Positions 7,417-14,709 of a stretch of 18,298 bases of DNA are shown here, one piece after another. The stretch lies in assembly GCA_036001225.1 (NCBI GenBank), contig DASYUM010000105.1:1-18298 (forward strand), in the 5' to 3' direction. The notes below the pieces were generated by a model. It searched no databases. It was not told the origin of the DNA and worked only from the letters and a program-made list of their open reading frames with translations. The position numbers were made by a program, and so were the translations under genes. The number at the start of each line of letters is the position of its first letter. Positions within the stretch are counted from its first letter, which is position 1. The DNA is from DASYUM01 sp036001225. GTDB taxonomy: Bacteria > Methylomirabilota > Methylomirabilia > Rokubacteriales > DASRDR01.

Positions 7417-9757
7417 AGTAGCCGTAGTAACCGTAGTAGCCGTAACCGGATCCGGACCGCACGTCCACGTCGTTGAGGATCACGCCGAGCACGCGGGCCC
7501 GTACGGAGCTCAGGAGCTGGATGGCCCGCTGGGATGCGTCCCGGCTCGCCCGTCCGTGCCGGAGGACGACGACCACCCCGTCGAGCCGCGGCCCGAGGAT
7601 GAGCGCGTCGCTCACGCCGATGAGGGGCGGCGCGTCGAACACGATGTGGGCGAAGCGCTCGCGCAAGACCTCGAGGCCCTGGCGGAGGCGGGCCGACGCC
7701 ATCAGCTCGGCCGGGTTGAGGGGCGTGCGCCCGGAGGGGATGACGTAGAGGTTCGGAACGCGGGTAGTCTTGAGGACCGCCGGGAGCTCGGCCTGGCCCG
7801 TGAGGAACGTCGAGAGCCCGGGTGCCTGCCCGACACCCAGGATCTCGTGCAGGTTCGGCCGTCGCATGTCGCCATCGACCAGGAGGACCTCGCCAGAGCC
7901 GAGCTGACTCAGCGCGATGGCGAGGTTGGTGGCCAGAGACGTCTTCCCGTCCTCGGGCTGGAGGGAGCTGACCATGAGGGTCTTCGGCGGGTGATCGGGG
8001 GCCGAGTAGAGGAGGCTCGTCCGGAGGTTCCGGAAGGCCTCGGCCAGGACCGACTCCATCTCCGAGTGGGCGACGAGGGCGAAGGGTCCGCTGTCCCCCC
8101 CGTCCCCCTCGGCGAGCTTTCGCCGCCGGCGGGCACGCCGACCCTCGAGCGCCGCTTGCGAGGGGACGAGCCCCAGCGTCGGCACCCCGAGGATGGCCTC
8201 CACCTCCTTGGCGTCCTTGATGTTCGTATCGAGATATTCGAAGAAGAAGGCCAGGCCCACGCCTCCGAAGAGTCCGATGAGGCTCCCGAGCAGGATGTTG
8301 AGATTCTTGCGTGGTTTCGATGGGCCCCCAGGAACCTCGGCCCGATCCACGATCGAGATGTTCGACGTGAAGAGCGCCGAGGAGATCTGCGTCTCCTTGA
8401 GACGGGTCAGAAGCGAGGTGTGCAGCTCGCGGTTGGTGTCCACCTCCCGGCGAAGCAGACTGTAGCGAGCCATCTGGTCACCGAGCCGCCGGGCCAGGCT
8501 CCGGTGCTCATCCATCGCCCTCTGGAGCTCCTGCTCGGTCCGGAGCGCCGCCCGGTAATCGGAATCGAGCGCCTCCACCACCCGATGGATCTCGCCGCGG
8601 AGCTGGCGGCGGACCTCGGCGACGTTCTGCTCGACCCGCTGCATCCGTGGGTACTCGGGCTTGAAGGTCTGGCCGAGCTTCCGGTACTCACCCTCCAGCG
8701 TCACCAGCTCCTCCTTGAGCTTGATGACGAGCGCGCTCTGGAGGACCGCGGGCAGCGAATCCACATCCCGGCTGAGCGCCTGGTGGACCAGGCTTTCCCT
8801 GCCGATCCGCTCGGTGCGGGCCTTAAGGAGGGCATCCGAGAGGACCGTGAGCTGCTGGGTGATGAGGTCCTGGCGCTCCCCCGCCTTCTCCGACGCCGTG
8901 ACGAAGAGGATGTCGTTCTCGCGCAGGAAGTCGTTGAGCTTCCCCTCGGCGCCTTCGAGCCGCTCCCGGGCCTCGACCACCTGGCGGGCCAGGAACTGGG
9001 TCGCGTAGCGGGTCGCCTCGACCTTCTGATCAAGCTGCTGGGCAATGAAGGCCTCGGCGAGGGTGTTGACGACGCGGGCGGCGACGTCCGGGTAGTGGCT
9101 GTCGAACGAGACCCTGACGAGCCGGGCGTTGCGGACGGGCTCCACCGCCAGCCGCCCCTGGAACGCGTGGGTCAGCGGCGACTCCAGCGCCAGATCTTCG
9201 GTCGCTTCGGGAGCCCGGGGCGGCGGCACCGGGACCCACTGGACCAGGCGCTCCCGCGCCCAGGCCTGCGCGGTTTGCAGCCACCCGTCTTCTCGATCAG
9301 CTTGCTGGAACTCCGGATGCTGGTCGAGCTGGAGGAGCCCGATGACCCGGTTGGCCAGCGTCCGGCTCTGGAGCATCTTGTAGTAGGTCTGGAGCTGGGT
9401 CTGGTTCCAGTCGTCCTGGGAGTCGGTCTTCACGACCTCTTCGAACTTGAGAACCCGGGGCTCTTCCCGCTCGATGCGCAGGGTACCCGTCGCGGTGAAG
9501 ACCGGCCGGGTGGTGAACGTCCAGACGATCGCCACCAGCAGGCTGACCAGGAAGAACGTGATGACGGTCCAGCGGTGGCGGACGAGAACCTGCCAGTAGT
9601 CCCAGAAGTGCGCTTCCTCGGCCCGCACCGCGTAGAGCCGGGCGGGGTCGGGGGCGGCCAGGGCTCCGGGCGCCGCCGCCTGGGCAAGCCCGCCGTTCCC
9701 GGCTCCCGGGGGGAGCGCCGGGCGATCCGCGTGGAGGTCAGGCGATGGTTGGCTCAA
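7376..9757 (-). CDS. Wzc-like polysaccharide co-polymerase / bacterial tyrosine autokinase
   Basis: The 793-residue inner-membrane protein has a Wzz-type N-terminus with membrane segment 1 at about 66-82. A long coiled-coil periplasmic part (about 240-450) leads to a second membrane segment at 487-507. The cytoplasmic BY-kinase domain has Walker A PEDGKTS (601-607), Walker A' LLVDGDMRR (625-633) and Walker B HIVFDAPPL (704-712). The tail (770-787) is built of Gly-Tyr and Gly-Tyr-Tyr units with nine tyrosines, the expected autophosphorylation cluster. Wzc proteins control chain length and pair with Wza for export through cycles of autophosphorylation and dephosphorylation. No cognate phosphatase is visible here. 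The start is TTG at 9757, overlapping the upstream stop (TTGA), with GAAGGGA about five bases upstream. The Walker A has Asp where many relatives have Gly (PGEGK), a mild variation. Confidence 0.93.
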   Translation of the reverse strand: MSQPSPDLHADRPALPPGAGNGGLAQAAAPGALAAPDPARLYAVRAEEAHFWDYWQVLVRHRWTVITFFLVSLLVAIVWTFTTRPVFTATGTLRIEREEPRVLKFEEVVKTDSQDDWNQTQLQTYYKMLQSRTLANRVIGLLQLDQHPEFQQADREDGWLQTAQAWARERLVQWVPVPPPRAPEATEDLALESPLTHAFQGRLAVEPVRNARLVRVSFDSHYPDVAARVVNTLAEAFIAQQLDQKVEATRYATQFLARQVVEARERLEGAEGKLNDFLRENDILFVTASEKAGERQDLITQQLTVLSDALLKARTERIGRESLVHQALSRDVDSLPAVLQSALVIKLKEELVTLEGEYRKLGQTFKPEYPRMQRVEQNVAEVRRQLRGEIHRVVEALDSDYRAALRTEQELQRAMDEHRSLARRLGDQMARYSLLRREVDTNRELHTSLLTRLKETQISSALFTSNISIVDRAEVPGGPSKPRKNLNILLGSLIGLFGGVGLAFFFEYLDTNIKDAKEVEAILGVPTLGLVPSQAALEGRRARRRRKLAEGDGGDSGPFALVAHSEMESVLAEAFRNLRTSLLYSAPDHPPKTLMVSSLQPEDGKTSLATNLAIALSQLGSGEVLLVDGDMRRPNLHEILGVGQAPGLSTFLTGQAELPAVLKTTRVPNLYVIPSGRTPLNPAELMASARLRQGLEVLRERFAHIVFDAPPLIGVSDALILGPRLDGVVVVLRHGRASRDASQRAIQLLSSVRARVLGVILNDVDVRSGSGYGYYGYYGYYGYGYGGPRTPQS
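7397..7447 (-). repeat. 9-bp-unit Gly-Tyr codon repeat at the kinase C-terminus
   Basis: This 17-codon stretch is made of GGY-TAC and GGY-TAC-TAC units in frame with the kinase gene. The middle part is a near-perfect 9-bp tandem repeat. Eight of nine Tyr codons are TAC; the ninth is TAT (7417-7415) and with the following GGC supplies the ATG of the TPR gene. Gain or loss of a 9-bp unit would keep the kinase frame and change the number of tyrosines. Confidence 0.8.
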
Positions 9758-10875
9758 AATCCCTTCGCTATGCCGAAGATGCCCTTGAAGAAGTCATACA
9801 TGCCGTACCAGAAGGCCTTGCTCGCCGACTTGCCGACCACGACGACATCGCTCTTCTGGACCTCGGGGGCGGCCTGGCCCTTCTCGAACTCGTTGAGGTT
9901 GAAGGTGAGAACCTCGCGCTCTCCGCCCGGCTTCGTGCGGTAGAGCCGGACGTCCTGCCAGTCCGCCACGTCCTTCACGCCGCCGGCGGCCAGGATCGCC
10001 TGGTGGACCGTGGTCTTCGACTTGAGGAAGAACGACCCCGGCTTCTCCACCGACCCGCCGATGTAGTAGGACCCGGCCCGGGGGGCATGGATCACGTCAC
10101 CGCCCTGCAGCGCCACGTTCAGCTCGTCCTGGCCGCCGGCCAGGGCCTCGAGGTCGATCGGCAGCATGATCTCTTCCGTGGCGGCGCCCGGTAGCGGGGG
10201 GACCGGCGCCTTGGCGGGCGCCCCACCGGCCTGAGCGCGCACCACGGTGCCCGCCGGGACCCGCCGGATCAGGTAGACGACGTGGTCGGCCTCATCGATC
10301 AGGCCCTCCGCCAGGGCCAGCGCGTCGGCCAGGCGGAGTCGGCTCGAGAGCGTGTAGACGCCCCCCTTCCGGACCGCCCCGATGACCGAGATCCGCTGGC
10401 TCTGGTGCTCGTGGAGGAAGACCGAGACCTGCGGGTTGTGCATGAACTTCTGCTGGAGTCGCATGCGGATGTCGTCCTCCAGCTCGATGGCAGTCCGCCC
10501 GGCGGCCGGGATGGGACCGAGGAGCGGCATCGTGATCGTGCCGCGCAGGGGAACGCGGACCTTGAGCTTGGACAGCTCCTCGACCTCGAAGACCGAGACC
10601 TCGATGAGGTCGCCGGGCCCGATGGGGAGGTCTGTGTCGGTGACGGGCGGGCTGACGTGATTGAGGATGCGGCTGTTGAGCGCGGCGGCGCCGAAGTCGG
10701 TGGGTGGCGCGGGGCTTCCCGTCGCCACCGCATTGGGTGCCGCCTGACCGCCTTGCGCGGTCAGCGTGGGAGCGCTTGGGTTCTGCTGAGGTGCCCGCTG
10801 GCGGGCCAGACCGCAGCCCGCCAGCAGCACCGCGGCGCACGCCGCCGCGACGACGACTGCCCTGCGCCCTCCCAA
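9754..10875 (-). CDS. Wza-like outer-membrane polysaccharide export lipoprotein
   Basis: With a TTG start the product is 373 residues. It has a lipoprotein signal (RR, then a hydrophobic run, then lipobox LAGC with Cys21). A polysaccharide-export domain spans about 76-155 (DLPIGPGDLIEVSVF start). Two SLBB-type beta-grasp segments follow, near 161-205 (ISVIGAVRKGGVYTL) and 270-314 (YYIGGSVEKPGSFFL). The amphipathic end (YGMYDFFKGIFGIAKGF) could form the outer-membrane helix known from Wza. It would form the exit channel paired with the co-polymerase encoded next. No ATG or GTG gives a full signal peptide: TTG at 10875 is the best candidate, although its Shine-Dalgarno (GGA) is poor. It lies 35 nt after the FecR-domain gene and overlaps the kinase start by 4 nt. 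Confidence 0.9.
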   Translation of the reverse strand: MGGRRAVVVAAACAAVLLAGCGLARQRAPQQNPSAPTLTAQGGQAAPNAVATGSPAPPTDFGAAALNSRILNHVSPPVTDTDLPIGPGDLIEVSVFEVEELSKLKVRVPLRGTITMPLLGPIPAAGRTAIELEDDIRMRLQQKFMHNPQVSVFLHEHQSQRISVIGAVRKGGVYTLSSRLRLADALALAEGLIDEADHVVYLIRRVPAGTVVRAQAGGAPAKAPVPPLPGAATEEIMLPIDLEALAGGQDELNVALQGGDVIHAPRAGSYYIGGSVEKPGSFFLKSKTTVHQAILAAGGVKDVADWQDVRLYRTKPGGEREVLTFNLNEFEKGQAAPEVQKSDVVVVGKSASKAFWYGMYDFFKGIFGIAKGF

Positions 10876-10910
10876 CTGGATTCCGACGAGTATCCGGACC
10901 CGAACCCGCG

Positions 10911-11915
10911 CTAGCGGCGGGGCTGGAGCGGCGTCGTGACGGTTCCACCGCCCCCGCCACCACCGCTCTGGCTGTCGACCCCGTAACCGATGCCGGCGCC
11001 GATAAGTCCGCCGGCGATCGCCAACCCGGTCCAGCCTGCGGCGCCGATGCCCTCGGGCCCACCGACCGCCTGGGCCACCTGCGCCTGCGCGTAGAACCCG
11101 GAGCCGGAAACGTAGCCGACGTAGCCGCCGTTGACGTCGAACACGGGCACCGCGTCGGAGCGGTCCTTCTCGGGGACCTTCGCCATCGCGAGCTGGACCA
11201 GCTTCGGCGCGAACGGCTGGGTCAGGTCCGAAGTGTAGCCGGGGTGCACCACGAGCTGGCCGGTGGGCTGGAGGTAGCCGAGGCTCTCCCCCTTCGGGCT
11301 GAAGACGCTCTTCGAGCCCGCCGGCGGCGCGGCCGGACCGTCCGAGGTGAAGAGCGGCCCGTTGGTGTTCGGCCGCTTCGGCAGGAACACCGGCTCGAGG
11401 CTCGCCACCATCGTCCGCTTCGCGCCTGCGAGCTCCTCGACCTGCAGGGTGCCCTGCGTCATTCGGAGACCGAGCGTCCCCCCGCCGCCGAGGAAAATCT
11501 CGCCGGCCATCGCCTGGTCGCGCACGGGCGCGAGCCGCGCGGTCGTGGTCCGGACCTCGACCCGAGTCTGCCGCGGCAGCTGGAAGGTGAGGCGGCCGTA
11601 GACGAGTGAGACCTCGGTTGCGGATCCGGTGTCGCGGAACCGGAGGGTCGTGAAGGGCAGGACGGCCAGCCGGCTGCCGTCCGTGAGGTCGATCACCGCG
11701 CCGCCGCCGGTCGCGCGGATCTGCGCCCCGTCCATGACCGGGAGCGAGCGCGAGCCGAGCGGCAGCCAGCTCTTCCCGCTGTCGAGCGACAACTCGACGC
11801 CGCGGATCCCGCGGGCCGTGCCGAAGGAGGCCGCCCCGCTCAGAGCGGGGATCGGGATCGCCAGTGTGAGGGCGAGAAGCGCGAGGAGGACGAGGCGGGC
11901 ACTGGCAAGGACCAT
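10911..11915 (-). CDS. Exported FecR-domain protein, first gene of the polysaccharide operon
   Basis: The 334-residue protein has a clear signal peptide (residues 1 to about 28, hydrophobic run LVLLALLALTLAIPIPAL). A FecR-type beta-rich domain at about 45-160 includes PVMDGAQIRATGGGAVIDLTDGS and VYGRLTFQLP. The rest is unassigned, with a hydrophobic Gly/Ala segment near 292-312 (GWTGLAIAGGLIGAGIGYG) and a poly-Gly stretch before the C-terminus. Classical FecR is an anti-sigma regulator with a cytoplasmic N-terminus; this protein instead looks fully exported, and no sigma-factor gene is visible, so a structural or glycan-linked envelope role is more likely (inference). The ATG at 11915 has a strong Shine-Dalgarno (AAGGGAGGGA, 11928-11919). 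It is the promoter-proximal gene. Confidence 0.85.
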   Translation of the reverse strand: MVLASARLVLLALLALTLAIPIPALSGAASFGTARGIRGVELSLDSGKSWLPLGSRSLPVMDGAQIRATGGGAVIDLTDGSRLAVLPFTTLRFRDTGSATEVSLVYGRLTFQLPRQTRVEVRTTTARLAPVRDQAMAGEIFLGGGGTLGLRMTQGTLQVEELAGAKRTMVASLEPVFLPKRPNTNGPLFTSDGPAAPPAGSKSVFSPKGESLGYLQPTGQLVVHPGYTSDLTQPFAPKLVQLAMAKVPEKDRSDAVPVFDVNGGYVGYVSGSGFYAQAQVAQAVGGPEGIGAAGWTGLAIAGGLIGAGIGYGVDSQSGGGGGGGTVTTPLQPRR

Positions 11916-11985
11916 AAGTCCCTCCCTTGGGCGTGGCGGACGTGACCACTCGAACGGCGTGACGTGCGAGCCTTGCTAGTCGCCG

Positions 11986-12014
11986 AGTCTAGAAGGGGCG
12001 GCAAACCGTGTCAA
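11986..12014 (-). promoter_or_regulatory. Sigma-70-type promoter of the polysaccharide operon
   Basis: On the minus strand the -35 box TTGACA (12014-12009) is a perfect match. It is followed by exactly 17 bases and the -10 box TAGACT (11991-11986). Transcription would start near 11979, giving a leader of about 64 nt before the FecR-domain start. The rest of the 260-bp gap (11916-12175) shows no gene. A short hairpin at 12124-12139 (5-bp stem, no T-tract) follows the hut operon but is too weak to call a terminator. Confidence 0.8.
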
Positions 12015-12175
12015 GGGCAAAGTACGTGCAAGGCGCTGCCTGCCGGGAAGCCAATCGTCCCCAAATGCGCGGGAGAGCCATCGAGAATTTTGGACAACAG
12101 AGTCGAATGCCATCGCTTTCAATCCAGCCGACTCGCTGGGGCGCCACTACGGGCTGACCCTCACGCCTGGCGGCC

Positions 12176-13468
12176 TCAGATCGTCCAATCCCGGGTCAGC
12201 GCTCGCACATCCGCGAGCAGCGCCCGCTCGTCGTCGGAAACCAGGCGACCGGCCTCGACCACCGGCACGCCGTGGACCCAGACGTCGGTGATGGCTTGGG
12301 GTGAGAGGGCGTACACGATGTTCTTCAGGAGCCGGAGCGGCGGATGGAGGGACGGGTGGCCGAGGTCGAGCGCCACGAGGTCCGCGAGCCGACCCGGCGC
12401 GATCTCGCCCACGGGCAGCCCCAGCACTTCGCCGCCCCCCACGGTTCCGAGCCGGAAGGCCTCCTCGGCGGTGAAGGCGGTGCCGTCGAGGTGCGTGACC
12501 TTCTGGAGGAGCGCGGCCATCCGCATCTCCTCGAAGATGGACAGGCGATTGTTCGTGCAGCCGCCGTCGGTCCCGAGCGCGACCGGGATGCCGAGCGCTC
12601 GCATCTCGCGAAGCCTGGTGACGCCGTCGCCGAGGATCATGTTGGACGACGGGCAGTAGGCGACCCGCGCCCCCCGCTCGGCCAGGAGCCTCAGCTCCCC
12701 CTCGTCGAGCCAGACACAGTGGACGCCGATCAAGCGGGGACCGAGCACGCCGAGCTTGTCCAGGAAGCGCACCGGGGTCAGCCCGTGGCGGCCGGCGATC
12801 GCCTCCCGCTCCGCCCGGTACTCGGCGACGTGGATGTGGAACGGCACCCCCGCCGCCTCCGCCACCTCGGCCCCGGCCCGGACCATCTCGGGCGAGGCCC
12901 CGTGGAGGCTGTGGGGCGCCGGCTGCACGGTCACCGTGGGATCGCCCGCGAACGCGGCCATGAGGGCCCGGCAGCGCGCCGTCGCCTCGGCCGGCGTCTC
13001 CCGGTACTCGGCCGGCGCCCCGTCCCAGTCGTAGAAGGCCCGGGCCAGCACGAGCCGGATCCCGACCCGCTTGGCGGCCCGGATGACCGCTTCCGCATTC
13101 GCGTTGCCGCCGCCCTGGAGGTAGAAGAAGTCCACCACCGTCGTGATGCCGTGGCGGAGCATCTCGGCGAAGGCGAAGGCGGCCCCGGTCTCGATCCCGC
13201 GCGTCGTCAGGCGCCGGGAAAACGGATAAAGCACGCGGTCGCGCCAGCTCATGAAGTCGAGGTCGTCGCCGAGGCCGCGCAGCAGCGACTGGAAGGAGTG
13301 GGTGTGGGCGTTCACCCCGCCCGGCAGGAGGACCCGGCCGGGAAGCGCGGTGACGGGTGCCCCGTCGGCCCGCGGCCCGGCCGCGGTGATGCGGCCGCTC
13401 TCGATCGTCACCGCCCAGTCCCGTCGGAACGCGTCGCCGACCCAGCAGAGCTCGGGGGCCAGGATCAC
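12176..13468 (-). CDS. COG0402-type amidohydrolase of the hut operon (possible formiminoglutamate deiminase)
   Basis: This 430-residue metal-dependent hydrolase has an amidohydrolase TIM barrel: metal ligands HTH (55-57), HIH (211-213), His250 (GVHCVWLDE) and Asp301 (GTDGGC). SWRD (74-77) and APHSLHG (184-190) recall HutF. The segment AYCPSSNMILGDG (270-282) and the NNRLSIFEEMRMAALLQK region (306-323) recall SsnA/MtaD/ATZ-type deaminases. Position after hutI suggests it acts on N-formimino-L-glutamate, giving formylglutamate and ammonia, as HutF does; another deaminase role is possible. The start is GTG at 13468, overlapping the hutI stop (GTGA). The frame is open for 35 further codons upstream, but these lie inside hutI and do not resemble the family. 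Confidence 0.8.
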   Translation of the reverse strand: MILAPELCWVGDAFRRDWAVTIESGRITAAGPRADGAPVTALPGRVLLPGGVNAHTHSFQSLLRGLGDDLDFMSWRDRVLYPFSRRLTTRGIETGAAFAFAEMLRHGITTVVDFFYLQGGGNANAEAVIRAAKRVGIRLVLARAFYDWDGAPAEYRETPAEATARCRALMAAFAGDPTVTVQPAPHSLHGASPEMVRAGAEVAEAAGVPFHIHVAEYRAEREAIAGRHGLTPVRFLDKLGVLGPRLIGVHCVWLDEGELRLLAERGARVAYCPSSNMILGDGVTRLREMRALGIPVALGTDGGCTNNRLSIFEEMRMAALLQKVTHLDGTAFTAEEAFRLGTVGGGEVLGLPVGEIAPGRLADLVALDLGHPSLHPPLRLLKNIVYALSPQAITDVWVHGVPVVEAGRLVSDDERALLADVRALTRDWTI

Positions 13469-14709
13469 GGCCAGACCACCCGGCCGCGCTTGACGACCCT
13501 CTCGACGTGGTTCACCCCGTAGAGATACGGCAGGTGGTAGTAGTTCGGGATGTCGAGGACCGCGAGGTCGCACGCCTTCCCGGGCGTGAGCGAGCCGACG
13601 TCGCTCTGCAGTCCCATCGCCCAGGCGCCGCCGAGCGTGGCCGCCTCGATCGCCTCCTCGACCGTCATCCGCATCTGGGTGCAGGCGAGCGTGACCATCA
13701 GCTGCAGGTTGGGCGTGTAGGAGGAGCCGGGGTTGAAGTCGGTCGCCAGCGCCACCCGGACCCCGGTCTCCAGGAACGCCCGGGCCGGCGCGTAGGGAAG
13801 CCCGAGAAAGAGCGCGGTGCCGGGGAGGAGCGTCGCCGTCACCCCGGCGGCCTTCATCGCCCGAATGCCCTCCACCCGCGCCCGCAGCAGGTGGTCGGCC
13901 GACAGCGCGCCGACCTCGGCCGCCAGCTCGGCGCCCCCGGTGGTCGCGAACTCGTCGGCGTGGAATTTGGCCCGCAGGCTCCGGCGCGCCCCCGCCTGAA
14001 GGATGCGGCGGGCCTGGGGGACCGAGAACACGCCCTCTTCGCAGAAGACGTCGCAGTACTCGGCCAGCCGCCGGTCGGCCACGGCCGGCAGCATCTCCTC
14101 GACCACGAGGTCCACGTAGCGATCGGGGCGGCCCTTGAACTCCGGCGGCAGTTCGTGGGCGCCGCAGAACGTCGCGTGGACCTCCACCGGGTGCGTCGCG
14201 GCGAGGGCGCGGATCGCCTCGAGCATCTTCAGCTCGTCCGCCGTCGTGAGCCCGTACCCCGACTTGACCTCGACCGTGGTGGTGCCGTGACGGAGGACCA
14301 GGTCGAGCCGGGATCGGGCCAACGCGACCAGCTCGTCCACCGTCGCCCGCCGGGTGGCCGCGACCGTTGCAAGGATGCCGCCGCCGGCGGCGGCGATCTC
14401 CTGGTAGCTGGCCCCCGCGATCCGCCGGGCGAACTCGTGCTCGCGGGAGCCCGCGAAGACGAGGTGGGTGTGGGAGTCCACGAACCCGGGCAGCACGACC
14501 CGGCCGCGCGCCTCGACGTGCGCGCCGCCGGCCACCGAGGGCACGGCGCGGCGGACTTCGCTCTCGGTGCCGACCCAGGCGATCCGACCACTTCGAGCCG
14601 CGAGCGCGCCGCCGCGGATCACGCCGAGCGGGCCCTCGCCGAGGGCGGGGTCGAGGGTGACCAGCTCGCCCGCGCCCGTGAGCAGGAAGTCGACCGGCTC
14701 GGTCGTCAC
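13465..14709 (-). CDS. hutI: Imidazolonepropionase (HutI)
   Basis: The 414-residue enzyme hydrolyses 4-imidazolone-5-propionate to N-formimino-L-glutamate, the third step of histidine breakdown, in the cytoplasm. Amidohydrolase-fold features are all present: DSHTHLVFAG with metal ligands His80 and His82, EVKSGYGL (147-154), GAHELP (183-188), KFHADEF (248-254), SADHLL (270-275) and ATDFNPGSSYTPNLQ (322-336) with the metal-binding Asp324. Length matches the family (about 400-420). The start is GTG at 14709, overlapping the hutU stop by 4 nt (GTGA); its own stop overlaps the next gene in the same way, so the three genes are tightly coupled. Confidence 0.96.
   Translation of the reverse strand: MTTEPVDFLLTGAGELVTLDPALGEGPLGVIRGGALAARSGRIAWVGTESEVRRAVPSVAGGAHVEARGRVVLPGFVDSHTHLVFAGSREHEFARRIAGASYQEIAAAGGGILATVAATRRATVDELVALARSRLDLVLRHGTTTVEVKSGYGLTTADELKMLEAIRALAATHPVEVHATFCGAHELPPEFKGRPDRYVDLVVEEMLPAVADRRLAEYCDVFCEEGVFSVPQARRILQAGARRSLRAKFHADEFATTGGAELAAEVGALSADHLLRARVEGIRAMKAAGVTATLLPGTALFLGLPYAPARAFLETGVRVALATDFNPGSSYTPNLQLMVTLACTQMRMTVEEAIEAATLGGAWAMGLQSDVGSLTPGKACDLAVLDIPNYYHLPYLYGVNHVERVVKRGRVVWP

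Noticed and set aside
7208..9943. 911-codon open frame on the plus strand across the kinase gene
   Set aside because: It is antisense to a gene with clear Walker motifs and family layout. Its translation is Glu/Arg/Gly-rich without recognisable domains, typical of shadow frames in GC-rich DNA.
13469..13573. 35-codon N-terminal extension of the amidohydrolase
   Set aside because: It overlaps hutI by over 100 bases and encodes an Arg/Pro-rich stretch not expected in the family. The GTG at 13468 overlapping the hutI stop repeats the hutU-hutI arrangement.
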